A stretch of DNA of 64,000 nucleotides from Dactylosporangium siamense. GTDB taxonomy: Bacteria; Actinomycetota; Actinomycetes; Mycobacteriales; Micromonosporaceae. Location: positions 1 through 64,000 of the forward strand of contig NZ_BONQ01000128.1 in NCBI RefSeq assembly GCF_016862795.1, given 5' to 3'. This document shows, one piece after another, positions 48,833 to 57,396 of the stretch. Both the position numbers and the translations under genes were made by a program. How positions within the stretch are numbered: position 1 is the first letter of the stretch; the number at the start of each line of letters is the position of its first letter. Below the pieces are notes generated by a model. The model ran no database searches. It was not told the DNA's origin and saw nothing but the letters and a program-made list of their open reading frames with translations.

Positions 48833-51229
48833 TCACTCGCGGACCGAGGACAGCCGCCCCGGCGGGGTGCGCAGGACCAGCGCGGCCGGCACCACGCTGG
48901 CGACGAACGTGATCGTCACGCACGCGCCGGCGATCAGCAGGATCGGGGTCCACGGCACCACGGTGCGCGGGTCGGCGACCAGGTGGACCAGCCCGGCGCG
49001 CAGGCCGGCGAGCATCCCCGCGGCGACCAGGCCGGCCAGCAGGACCCCGGTCACGCCGACCAGCAGCGCCTCCGCGCCGATCATCGTGAGGACCTGCCGC
49101 GGGGTGCCGCCGCCGAGGCGCAGCACGGCGAGGTCCCGGCTGCGGCCGCCGGTCGACATGACGAGCGTGTTGGCGATCGCGATCGACGTGTACACCAGAG
49201 CCATGCCGAGCACCGCGACCAGCGCCAGGTGGTTGAGCCGGCGCTGCTCGGCGTCGCGGGAGCGGAAGTACTCGGCTGCGGTCACGGTCCGCGCGCCGTC
49301 CAACGAAGAGGTCCTCGTCAGGTACACCGCGTCCGCGCCGGTGCGCGGGAGGTGCGCGGCCCGCAGCGCCCACGGCAGCAGGACCGTCTGGTCGAGGTCG
49401 AGGGACGGCTCGAGGACCGCGACGACCCGGAGCCGCACCGGTGTCGCGTCGTCCAGCCACAGGTCGGCGGTGCCGCCGGTCCGCCAGCCCGAGGCGCGGG
49501 CCAGGGCCGACCCGACGACGACGGTGTCGGTGCCCGCGAGGTCGGCGACCGCACCCGAGCGCACCGGCAGCCGCAGCACCGTTTCCACGCCGGGTCCGGT
49601 GTACAGCGCGTCGACCTCCTCCGCGTAGTCGTCGGTGCGCACGTACACCACCGACCCGGCCGTCGGCACACCCGTGCCCGGGTCGGCGATCCCGGCGGCA
49701 CCGGCCGGCAACGCGATGGTGGCGGCGGTGACCCGCGCGGCGGCAGCGCGCTCCGAGGCGTCCCACAGCGTCGCGGTCGCCGCGAACGTCGCCGCCGCGA
49801 TCCCGACGGTGACGAGGATCGGCGCGACCGTGGACGAGGTCCGCCGGACCGCGGTGCGGGCGTTGTCGCGGGCCAGCGCGCCGGCGACACCGGGCACCAG
49901 GAGCCGCCCGACGAGCCAGGACAGCGGCGGCGCCACCACGGGTGCGAGCAGCGCGATCCCGGTGATGGCCAGCTGCGCGTCGAGCAGGACGAGGGCGATC
50001 GCCTCACCGCCGAGGCGCGGCACCAGGGCCAGCAGCACCGCGGCGCCGCCGAGGAACAGGATCCCGAAGACCCACCGGCCGGCGGTCATGACCCGCCGGT
50101 CGACCGACGCCTCGCGCAGCGCCTCGATCGGGCGGACCCGGCCCGCCCGCCGCGCGGCGACGGCGGCGCCGGTGAGGGCGACGAGCAGGCTCACGCCGAA
50201 CGCGGCGAGCAGCGGCCACAGGATGAACCGGGCGGTGAACCCGGCGGGCGCGAAGCCGGAGCCGGCCAGCCACGCCGCGAACGGCGGCGCGACCAGGGTG
50301 CCCGCGGCGCAGCCGGCGACCCCGGCGACGACGCCCACGATGAGGGCCTCGCCGAGGACGAGCCGGCGCACCTGGCGCGGAGTGGCGCCGGCGGCTCGCA
50401 GCAGCGCGAGCTCCCGGCGGCGTTGGGCGACGGCGAACGCGAACGTGCCGGCGACGACGAACACGGACACGAACACGGCGACGCCCGCGGTGGTCCCGAG
50501 CAGCGACGCGGCGACGGCGAGCAGGTCCGCGTCCGGGTCGGGTTCGGCGCCGGCCCGGCGGTCGCCGGTGAGGACCGCCGCGTCCGGGCCGACCACGTCG
50601 CGGACCTGCCCGGCGGCGACGCCGTTGACGGCGATCGCGTCGACCCGCCCGCCGGCGAGCAGGGCCGCGGCGGGGTCGGCGAGGTACACGGCCGGCGGGC
50701 CGGTGACGATCCCCACGACGGTCCACGTCCGGTGCCCCAGCGGGGTCCACGCCTCGACCCGGTCACCCGGGCGGCGGTCGGTCGGGGCGGTGAGCACGAC
50801 CTCGTCGTCGCCCCGCGGGCCGGCGCCGTCCAACGTGAGCGGGTGCAGCCCCGCACTTGACCACGGGTGCGCGTCGAACGGCGCGCCGGCGACGTCGACG
50901 GGGACGGCACGGTCCACGACGACGGTCGCGCCCGGCAGCGCGCCGAGGCGGGCGGCGGTGTCGGCGGGCAGTTGCTGCGGGCGGCGGGTCCGCTGGGTGG
51001 ACGTGGAGCGCTCCCCGTCGCCCTCGTCGACGGTGATGCTGACCGTCTGGCTGCCGGTGACCACGACGTCGGCCTGGGAGTACCACACCGGCTGACGTCC
51101 GTCGGAAACGGTCGACGCGATCGTCAGGCCCGTCGTGGCGAGCAGGCACGCACCCAGCGCGAGCGCGACGAACACGCCCACGAAGGACGCCCACCGGGCC
51201 CGCAGCGTCTGCCTGGCGACGCTCAGCAC
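48833..51229 (-). CDS. FtsX/MacB-type ABC permease (two-module)
   Basis: A 798-residue exporter permease with two copies of the FtsX-type unit. The first helix (WASFVGVFVALALGACLLATTGL) precedes an extracytoplasmic domain; the helix block around AGATPRQVRRLVLGEALIVG is a coupling region, and the second half repeats it (GGGTPRQVLTMIGAEALLVG). This is the long actinobacterial form that pairs with a separate ATPase. The GTG start overlaps the ATPase stop by seven bases. It probably exports a lipid, peptide or drug; the adjacent condensation-like protein is a candidate source of the molecule. Confidence 0.9.
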   Translation of the reverse strand: MLSVARQTLRARWASFVGVFVALALGACLLATTGLTIASTVSDGRQPVWYSQADVVVTGSQTVSITVDEGDGERSTSTQRTRRPQQLPADTAARLGALPGATVVVDRAVPVDVAGAPFDAHPWSSAGLHPLTLDGAGPRGDDEVVLTAPTDRRPGDRVEAWTPLGHRTWTVVGIVTGPPAVYLADPAAALLAGGRVDAIAVNGVAAGQVRDVVGPDAAVLTGDRRAGAEPDPDADLLAVAASLLGTTAGVAVFVSVFVVAGTFAFAVAQRRRELALLRAAGATPRQVRRLVLGEALIVGVVAGVAGCAAGTLVAPPFAAWLAGSGFAPAGFTARFILWPLLAAFGVSLLVALTGAAVAARRAGRVRPIEALREASVDRRVMTAGRWVFGILFLGGAAVLLALVPRLGGEAIALVLLDAQLAITGIALLAPVVAPPLSWLVGRLLVPGVAGALARDNARTAVRRTSSTVAPILVTVGIAAATFAATATLWDASERAAAARVTAATIALPAGAAGIADPGTGVPTAGSVVYVRTDDYAEEVDALYTGPGVETVLRLPVRSGAVADLAGTDTVVVGSALARASGWRTGGTADLWLDDATPVRLRVVAVLEPSLDLDQTVLLPWALRAAHLPRTGADAVYLTRTSSLDGARTVTAAEYFRSRDAEQRRLNHLALVAVLGMALVYTSIAIANTLVMSTGGRSRDLAVLRLGGGTPRQVLTMIGAEALLVGVTGVLLAGLVAAGMLAGLRAGLVHLVADPRTVVPWTPILLIAGACVTITFVASVVPAALVLRTPPGRLSSVRE

Positions 51230-51972
51230 GGCGCCGTCTCCAGATCGGTCATGCGGGCGGCGACGGCCTGCGGGGTCGGGGCCAGCAGCTCGCCGGCGAC
51301 GCGTCCGTCGGCGAGGAACACGACCCGGTCGGCGTACGACGCGGCGAGCGGATCGTGGGTGACCATGACGACGGTCTGCCCGCCCGCGTCGTCCACTGTG
51401 GACGTCATGGACCGCAGCAACCGCAGCACCTCGCGGCCGGTCGCGGAGTCCAGCGCGCCGGTCGGCTCGTCCGCGAACAGCACCGCCGGCCGGGTGACGA
51501 GCGCCCGCGCGATCGCGACCCGCTGCTGCTGACCGCCGGACAGCTCCGCCGGCCGGTGCCGGCCCCGGTCGCCGAGGCCGACCGCGTCGAGGACCGCGCG
51601 GACCTCCTTGCGCGCCGGGCGGCGGCCGGCGAGGCGCAGCGGCAGCGCCACGTTCTGCTCCGCGGTCAGCGACGACAGCAGGTTGAACGCCTGGAACACG
51701 AACCCGATCCGGTCCCGCCGCAGCAGCGTCAGCCCGGTCTCGGACAGCGTCGACAGGTCGGTCCCGGCGACGGTGACGGTGCCGCCGGTGGGCCGGTCGA
51801 GCCCGGCGGCGCACTGCAGCAGCGTGCTCTTGCCCGACCCGGACGGTCCCATCACCGCGGTGAACGTCCCGGCCGCGAACCCGAGCGTGACCTCGTGCAA
51901 CGCGGTGACGGCCCCGTCGCCGGCGCCGAAGCGCCGGTGCACCCGGTCGAGCGAGACGACATCGGTTTCCAT
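51223..51972 (-). CDS. ABC ATPase of the MacB/LolD type
   Basis: A 249-residue ATPase: Walker A GPSGSGKST, signature LSGGQQQRVAIARAL, Walker B AVLFADEPTGALDS and the His switch VTHDP. It belongs to the LolD/MacB-type export ATPases and is followed by the FtsX-type permease, overlapping it. The frame is open upstream, but ATG at 51972 (METDVVSLDRV) fits the family. It is divergent from the condensation-like gene, 145 bases away. Confidence 0.93.
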   Translation of the reverse strand: METDVVSLDRVHRRFGAGDGAVTALHEVTLGFAAGTFTAVMGPSGSGKSTLLQCAAGLDRPTGGTVTVAGTDLSTLSETGLTLLRRDRIGFVFQAFNLLSSLTAEQNVALPLRLAGRRPARKEVRAVLDAVGLGDRGRHRPAELSGGQQQRVAIARALVTRPAVLFADEPTGALDSATGREVLRLLRSMTSTVDDAGGQTVVMVTHDPLAASYADRVVFLADGRVAGELLAPTPQAVAARMTDLETAPC

Positions 51973-52117
51973 GCCGTCAATTCCACCGGCCGGGACCCCT
52001 CCGGCACACGCCCGTGCACCAGTCCAACGACGGTAGGGCAGCCCCCACCACGCATGGTCCAGCAGGCCCGACCGCATGATCCGCTACGATCAGCGCCGCG
52101 GCGAGGAGGTCACGGTG

Positions 52118-53440
52118 ATGGATCGGGTTGTGGTCGAGTTCGCCGGCGAGGGTGCCGGCGCCGGTGACCTGTCGTGGGGGCAGCAGGACATCTGGCAGGC
52201 GATGGTGCGGCAGCAATCGTGGCTGCCCAACGGCGCCTGGGGACCTCTCGCCGAGGGCACGACCGTCGAGGACGTCGCCGAGCAGCTGCGGTACATGATG
52301 AGTCGGTTCCCCTCGGCCCGGACGCGGCTGCGGTTCGACGCCGACGGGAAGCCGAGCCAGGTCGTGGCGGCGTCGGGCCAGATCACCCTGGAGATCGTCG
52401 AGGCGGGCGGGGACGACCCGGCGGCGGTCGCCGAGGCGGTACGCCTCCGGCTGCAGGACACCGAGTTCGACTTCGCCGAGGACTGGCCGATCAGGATGGC
52501 CGCCGTCCGCTCCGACGGGGTGCTCACCCATCTGGTCGTCGTCATGTGTCACCTCGTCGCGGACGGGTTCGGCACCGGGGTGCTGCTGGAAGACCTCGCG
52601 ACCCGGGTCACGACGCCGATCCCCTCGATGCAACCCCTCGAACAGGCGGCCTGGCAGGCCTCGGCGTCCGGGCAGCGGCAGAACACCCTGGCGCTGCGGC
52701 ACTGGGACGGCATCCTGCGCGGCATGCCGGCGCGGCGCTTCCCCGACACCGACGCCGTCGCCAGGCCCACGCCGCGGCACTGGCGGGGCGAGTTCACGTC
52801 GTTCGCGCTCGGCCCGGCGCTGCGGTCGGTGACCGAGCAGACCGGGGTCGCGTCGGCGCCGGCGCTGCTCGCGGTGTTCGCCGTCGCCCTCGCCCGGGTC
52901 ACCGGCATCAACCCGGTGGTGCTCCGGCCGATGGTCAACAACCGGTTCCGCCCGGGGCTGGACCGGGTCGTGTGCATGCTCGCCCAGTACGGCCTGTGCC
53001 AGCTCGACGTGGCCGGTGTGTCGTTCGCGGAGGTCCTGGACCGGGCCCGGCGCGGGGCGATGACGACGTACAAGCACGCGTACTACCACCCGGTGGAACT
53101 CGACGACCTCGTGCGACGGGTGGTCGCGGAGCGGGGCGACGACCTCGAGCTGCCGTGCTACTTCAACGATCGTCGGACCGCCGACGTTGACTCGTCCAAG
53201 ATCGACGCATCGTTCTTGCGGGAGGCGGTGGCGCGCGGCACGTTCGAGTGGACGACCCGCCAGGACGTGCCGTTCGAGCCGCTGATCGTGCACATCGACG
53301 ACATCCCGGACGCGGTGCGGGCGATCATCTTCATGGACACGCACGTGGTGTCGCCGGCCGACGGCGAGGCGCTGCTGCGCGGCATGGAGGCGGCGGCGGT
53401 CGAGGCGGCCCAGGACCCGAACGCCCCGACGGGCATCTGA
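52118..53440 (+). CDS. Stand-alone condensation-domain-like protein
   Basis: A 440-residue protein with the chloramphenicol-acetyltransferase/condensation fold of nonribosomal synthetases: LSWGQQDIWQAM near the N-terminus (like the C1 motif), and a variant HHxxxDG motif CHLVADG (residues 144-150) in which the first His is Cys but the second His and Asp remain. There is no adenylation, carrier or thioesterase domain here. Such free domains can acylate small molecules or act in trans in lipopeptide pathways. ATG at 52118 has GCGAGGAGG upstream. It is divergent from a MacB-type exporter. Confidence 0.8.
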   Translation: MDRVVVEFAGEGAGAGDLSWGQQDIWQAMVRQQSWLPNGAWGPLAEGTTVEDVAEQLRYMMSRFPSARTRLRFDADGKPSQVVAASGQITLEIVEAGGDDPAAVAEAVRLRLQDTEFDFAEDWPIRMAAVRSDGVLTHLVVVMCHLVADGFGTGVLLEDLATRVTTPIPSMQPLEQAAWQASASGQRQNTLALRHWDGILRGMPARRFPDTDAVARPTPRHWRGEFTSFALGPALRSVTEQTGVASAPALLAVFAVALARVTGINPVVLRPMVNNRFRPGLDRVVCMLAQYGLCQLDVAGVSFAEVLDRARRGAMTTYKHAYYHPVELDDLVRRVVAERGDDLELPCYFNDRRTADVDSSKIDASFLREAVARGTFEWTTRQDVPFEPLIVHIDDIPDAVRAIIFMDTHVVSPADGEALLRGMEAAAVEAAQDPNAPTGI

Positions 53441-53466
53441 GGATCACCACTGCGGCGTTCCCACCC

Positions 53467-53511
53467 ATACCGGACCCTTTAGGGGTCTACCATCTGGTTT
53501 GTCCGGTATGA
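53467..53511. promoter_or_regulatory. Inverted repeat before the LamG gene
   Basis: CATACCGGAC and GTCCGGTATG are perfect 10-bp arms separated by 25 bases holding a nested CCCTTTAGGGG. It may terminate the condensation gene's mRNA or be an operator for the LamG gene. Confidence 0.5.
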
Positions 53512-53556
53512 GATCAGCTCCCGGATTGCGGATTTTTGACGTGTACGGGGGAATGC

Positions 53557-54288
53557 ATGGTCTCTTTGACGCCCGGTCGGCGGATCCTGGTGGTGGCGGC
53601 GACGGCGGCCGCCCTCACAGGCGGATCAACCGTCCTCGCGACCTCGGCCGGCGCCAGCACCGGCTACTACCCCGTCGCGACCTGGTCGATGAACGAGGGC
53701 TCCGGCGCCCACACGATGATCGACACCAGCGGCAACGGCCAGCACGGCGCGATCGGCAACGAGGTCGTCACCGACGTCGGCGTCCGCGGCGCCACCGGCT
53801 ACCGGTTCACCCGGCTACAACCCGACCGGCCGCCGGCGCACCCCCGGCACCTGGTGACCGTCGCGGACAGCTCCGCCCTGGACCCCGGCAGCCGCGACTA
53901 CGCCGTCACCATCCGGCTGCGCACCACCTACCAGTTCGGCAACATCATCCAGAAGGGCCAGGCGACCGCCTCGGGCGGGAACTTCAAGTTCCAGATCCCC
54001 AACGGCATCGTGCAGTGCCTGTTCCGCGGCTCGAACGGCACCATCATCGTGCAGGCCTCCCGCCGGATCAACGACGGCTGGTGGCACGTCGTGCGCTGCG
54101 AGCGGACCGGCTCCGGCGTCGCCCTCACCGTCGACGGCCGCACCGTGGCCCGCCGCGGCGGCTGGACCGGCCCGATCTCCAACGGCTGGCCGCTGTCCAT
54201 CGGCGGCAAGACCGACTGCGACCAGCGCGACGTCGGCTGCGACTACTACGCCGGCGACATCGACTGGGTCGAGATCGAGGCCCGCTGA
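53557..54288 (+). CDS. Secreted LamG-domain (laminin G-like) protein
   Basis: A 243-residue secreted protein: signal peptide (ILVVAATAAALTGGSTVLATSAGA) followed by one concanavalin/LamG fold (YPVATWSMNEGSGAHTMIDTSGNG, WWHVVRCERTG, VALTVDGRTVARRG, GDIDWVEIE). Such domains bind carbohydrates or calcium-dependent ligands. ATG at 53557 follows GGGGGAATGC. It has no anchor. It is downstream of the condensation-like gene on the same strand. Immediately after the stop is a tandem repeat. Confidence 0.88.
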   Translation: MVSLTPGRRILVVAATAAALTGGSTVLATSAGASTGYYPVATWSMNEGSGAHTMIDTSGNGQHGAIGNEVVTDVGVRGATGYRFTRLQPDRPPAHPRHLVTVADSSALDPGSRDYAVTIRLRTTYQFGNIIQKGQATASGGNFKFQIPNGIVQCLFRGSNGTIIVQASRRINDGWWHVVRCERTGSGVALTVDGRTVARRGGWTGPISNGWPLSIGGKTDCDQRDVGCDYYAGDIDWVEIEAR

Positions 54289-54294
54289 CCATCG

Positions 54295-54389
54295 CTCGAC
54301 GACGCCGTTCGGCCCACTCGACGACACGCCGCTCGGCCCACTCGACGTCGACGCCGTTCGGCCCACTCGACGACACGCCGCTCGGCCCA
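54295..54389. repeat. 22-25-bp tandem repeat (4 copies) after the LamG gene
   Basis: Four imperfect units with core CTCGACGACACGCCGCTC and end GGCCCA, of lengths 22, 24, 25 and 24, in an A-B-A-B order, so the pair was probably duplicated. They lie seven bases after the LamG stop. Confidence 0.82.
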
Positions 54390-54563
54390 CCGGCCGGGCG
54401 GCGTGAGTGGTTTCAGGGCCCGCCCTCACCCGGCAACCGTTGCGATCGGCGGGTCAACGGCACCACATCATGACCGTACACCCATCGACATAATTGATCT
54501 CCAATCCCGTCACCCTCCGTAACGCCGACCAGGTCAGGTCGCCAGGCCGGTGACAGCGCCACC

Positions 54564-55397
54564 CTAGTGCAGGATGCTCGACGGCGGCACGTCCAGCAGC
54601 ACCCGGGCACCTGCCAGCGGCGCCTCGTCCAGCGTCGCCCGGTGTACGCGCACCGCCTGATACGTCAGGCGTTCCGCCAGCGCCTCCCGCAGCGGCGGCC
54701 ACAGTCCGGCGCGCTGGGCGGCGATGGCCCCGCCGACGGCCACGGCGTCCAGCCCGGCGGTGAGCGCGAAGTTGGCGATGCCGTCGGCGAGGTGACGGGC
54801 GTACGCGTGCCAGAACCCGGCGTCCTCCACCGTCTCCAGGGCCCGGCCGAGGTGCCGGCCCAGCGCCGCGCCGCCGAGCAGCGTCTCCAGGCAGCCGGTC
54901 TGCCCGCAGCCGCAGCGCCGGTCGTTGCCGGCGACGAGCTGGTGGCCGGCCTCGGTCGTCGCGGCCACGAAGTGCCCGCCGGCACCGAGCCGCAGCGCCG
55001 CGCCGACGCCGGTCGACAGGGTGACGTACCCGCACCGGTCGGTGCCGCGCAGGCTGCCCAGCGCGTGCTCACCGAGCAGGCCGCAGGTCGCGTCGTGGGC
55101 GACCCGCACCGGGGCGTCCAATGTGGACTCAAGGTCGCGGCGCAGCGGGCGGCCCTCGTATCCGCGGAGGTTCATCGCGACCCGCACGTCGCCGGCGGCG
55201 GTGACCCGGCCCCCGAACGACACCCCGACGGCCGACGGCGTCCCGGGGATGGCGTCCCGCAGCCGGGCCAGCTGCCGGTCGTAGTCCTGCTCGGTGGGGA
55301 ACCGCACGACGGGCCCGTCGCCGGCGGCCACCCGGGTGCGGGTCCCGCCGACGTCGATCGCCACGACGCCGCGCCCCTGACTCGCGGCACCGCTCAT
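54564..55397 (-). CDS. ROK-family protein (putative sugar kinase)
   Basis: A 277-residue ROK protein: VAIDVGGTRTRVAAG start, GVSFGGRV, HDATCGLLGEHALG in the catalytic position (the usual Asn is His), ALRLGAGGHF and the zinc motif RCGCGQTGCLETLLGG. The Asp is conserved, so kinase activity is possible. It is separate from the sugar cluster at 40 kb. It overlaps the small membrane protein by four bases (ATGA), so the two are coupled. 170 bases before its end hold no recognisable feature. Confidence 0.88.
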   Translation of the reverse strand: MSGAASQGRGVVAIDVGGTRTRVAAGDGPVVRFPTEQDYDRQLARLRDAIPGTPSAVGVSFGGRVTAAGDVRVAMNLRGYEGRPLRRDLESTLDAPVRVAHDATCGLLGEHALGSLRGTDRCGYVTLSTGVGAALRLGAGGHFVAATTEAGHQLVAGNDRRCGCGQTGCLETLLGGAALGRHLGRALETVEDAGFWHAYARHLADGIANFALTAGLDAVAVGGAIAAQRAGLWPPLREALAERLTYQAVRVHRATLDEAPLAGARVLLDVPPSSILH

Positions 55398-55771
55398 GCG
55401 GGCCCGGCGGGCGGATCGATCGCCGCGGGCGCCGGCCACGGGTCGTCCGGCCGGGCCGTGGCGAGCAGCCCCGCGATGAGCAGCGCCATGCCGAGGACGT
55501 GCAGCACCAGGAACCCGAAGCTGGCCCCGGCGAGGAGCGCCCTCGACTCCTGCCAGTCGCCGTAGCGGATGACCCGCGGCAGCAGCACCATGTACACCAC
55601 GTCGGCCACCGCCCCGGCGAGCAGCACCGCGAGGCCGGCCAGACCGAGCGTCCAGGCCCGGTGCACGAGCCGCTTCCGCCGCGCCCACAGCAGCGCGACA
55701 CCGACGATCAGCGTGGCGATCGCCGGCACGGCGAAGGCCACCTGCGGCACGACGTAGTAGAGGTCCCCCAT
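55394..55771 (-). CDS. Small integral membrane protein
   Basis: A 125-residue protein with about three to four helices (VAFAVPAIATLIVGVALLW, AWTLGLAGLAVLLAGAVADVV, LLAGASFGFLVLHVLGMALL) and basic loops. No family is recognised with confidence; it may sense or anchor the downstream ROK protein. ATG at 55771 is used; GTG two codons upstream is possible. The stop overlaps the ROK start. Confidence 0.72.
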   Translation of the reverse strand: MGDLYYVVPQVAFAVPAIATLIVGVALLWARRKRLVHRAWTLGLAGLAVLLAGAVADVVYMVLLPRVIRYGDWQESRALLAGASFGFLVLHVLGMALLIAGLLATARPDDPWPAPAAIDPPAGPA

Positions 55772-55841
55772 GCGCACGACCGTAGTCGATGCACCGGCAC
55801 GCCGTCATCGACGATGGGCGGTCCGGGACGACAATGGGACC

Positions 55842-56345
55842 ATGATCGAGACCCTGCGGCATCCAGTCGAGGACGACCACGCCCGCGTCATGGCGGTCAT
55901 GGACGAGTGGTGGGGCGGCCTGGGCGGCGAGTCCGGCCACCTGTTCCGCACGTCGCTGCTGCCCCGCCTGTACTTCCAGCACTTCACCGACACCAGTTAC
56001 CTGCTGGACCTGCCCGGCGGGAAGCTCGGCGCGTTCCTCATCGGGTTCCTGTCGCAGTCCGAGCCCGGGGTCGGCTACATCCACTTCGTCGGGGTCGCGC
56101 CGGCGGTGCGGCGCACGGGGGTCGGCGCCGCGCTGTACCGCCGCTTCTTCCTCGACTCGGCCGCCCGCGGCGTCCGGAAGGTCCACTCGATCACCGGCAC
56201 CGGCAACCAGCAGTCCGTCGCGTTCCACACCCGGCTCGGGTTCACCCTCGAACCGGGTGACGACGAGGTCGACGGGCTGCCGGTGCACCGCAACTACGAC
56301 GGGCCCGGACGCGACGCGTTCAAGTTCGCCAGGCACCTGCCGTGA
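55842..56345 (+). CDS. GNAT-family N-acetyltransferase
   Basis: A 167-residue acetyltransferase: IRFVGVAP-like strand YIHFVGVAPAVRRTGVGAALYRRF carrying the acetyl-CoA loop VRRTGVG, and FHTRLGF late in the fold. The substrate is unknown. ATG at 55842 is used because the frame upstream lacks features. A repeat-rich gap follows the stop. Confidence 0.9.
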   Translation: MIETLRHPVEDDHARVMAVMDEWWGGLGGESGHLFRTSLLPRLYFQHFTDTSYLLDLPGGKLGAFLIGFLSQSEPGVGYIHFVGVAPAVRRTGVGAALYRRFFLDSAARGVRKVHSITGTGNQQSVAFHTRLGFTLEPGDDEVDGLPVHRNYDGPGRDAFKFARHLP

Positions 56346-56471
56346 GCACCCGCGTCGCGGTGTCAGCCCTTCGGGCACGCACCGCTGCGCGCCGCCCCGG
56401 CCGTCCCACGTGAGGTTCAGGTCACCGCCGAACACCGCCGGACCGGCCCAGCCCGGCAGGACGACGCCCGT

Positions 56472-56575
56472 GACGCGCCGGCACTGGGCGAGCGCCACGG
56501 CCACGTCGGCGCCGGGCGAGCGCCACGGACGCGCCGGCACCGGGCGAGCGCCACGGCCACGTCGGCGCGCCGGCA
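56472..56575. repeat. 28/56-bp repeats in the gap after the GNAT gene
   Basis: A 15-bp core GGGCGAGCGCCACGG recurs at 56486, 56514 and 56542, exactly 28 bases apart, inside a longer 56-bp unit. The rest of this 303-bp gap (56346-56648) shows no gene or clear promoter. Confidence 0.8.
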
Positions 56576-56648
56576 TTGCTTTGGTACGCCCGAAAGCCCG
56601 CGAAGTGGTCCTTCCCGCCGGCTGCCGCGCCGGGCGACGCTGGAGCGC

Positions 56649-57308
56649 GTGCAGTTCCGTCACCATCCGCAGCTCCGTGCGGACTTCCCCACGCTCGTCG
56701 TCGGCACGCTCCGTCTCGACGGGGTGAGCCCTTCCGCCCCCGCCGACCCGGCGCCGTGGCTCGACATCGCCCGGGCCCGGCTCGCTGATACCTCCGAGGG
56801 TCAGCTGCCGCCCATCCAGGCCTGGCGCCGGGCGTTCACCGCGATGGGGCTCAAGCCCACCCAGTACCGCTGCGCCTCGGAGTCGCTCCTGCGCCGCCTG
56901 CGCCGCGAGGGCGACCTGCCGTCGCTGCACCCCCTCGTCGACCTGTGCAACGCGGTGTCGGCGGCGTTCGCGATCCCGGTCGCCGCGCTGGACGCCGACC
57001 GCATCACCGGCGACCTGGAGGTGCGCCGGGCCGACGGCACCGAACGGTACGACACCTTCACCGGCGACGTGGAGCACCCCGACCCCGGCGAGGTCGTGTT
57101 CGTCGACACCGCGGGCCGCGCGCACGCCCGGCGCTGGACGAACCGGCAGAGCGGCCACTCCGCGATCAGCGCCGCGACCAGCCGCGCGTTCATCGTCACC
57201 GAGGCCCTGCACGAGGACGCCACCGCCGACGTGACCGCCCTGCTGGCCGCACTGACCGGCGCCCTGCGCACCACCTGGCCCACCGCGACCCTCACCACCA
57301 CCACATGA
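56649..57308 (+). CDS. B3/B4-domain protein (tRNA-synthetase-like)
   Basis: A 219-residue protein with the B3/B4 fold of phenylalanyl-tRNA synthetase beta chain: TSEGQLPPIQAWRRAFTAMGLKPTQYRCASESLLRRL, IPVAALDADRITGDLEVRRADGTE, and RRWTNRQSGHSAISAATSRAFIVTEALHE. Free B3/B4 proteins are thought to bind or edit mischarged tRNA or amino acids, without a proven role. The start is GTG with GGAGCGC upstream. A terminator follows the stop. Confidence 0.88.
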   Translation: MQFRHHPQLRADFPTLVVGTLRLDGVSPSAPADPAPWLDIARARLADTSEGQLPPIQAWRRAFTAMGLKPTQYRCASESLLRRLRREGDLPSLHPLVDLCNAVSAAFAIPVAALDADRITGDLEVRRADGTERYDTFTGDVEHPDPGEVVFVDTAGRAHARRWTNRQSGHSAISAATSRAFIVTEALHEDATADVTALLAALTGALRTTWPTATLTTTT

Positions 57309-57348
57309 TCCGGCAGCCCCTTCCGTAGCCCGATCCCACGTGCGCCGT

Positions 57349-57396
57349 GATCCGGAAGACCCTGTGCAGTCAGGAGTGCACGAGGTCTTCGGGATC
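57349..57396. terminator. Convergent terminator at the end of two genes
   Basis: Two 20-base arms, GATCCGGAAGACCCTGTGCA and TGCACGAGGTCTTCGGGATC, pair in 17 of 20 positions over an eight-base loop. It lies 40 bases after the B3/B4 gene and covers the last codons of the leftward membrane-protein gene. Confidence 0.75.

Noticed and set aside
52118-53440. Full nonribosomal peptide cluster
   Set aside because: Only one condensation-like protein is present; no adenylation, carrier or thioesterase gene is encoded in the window.
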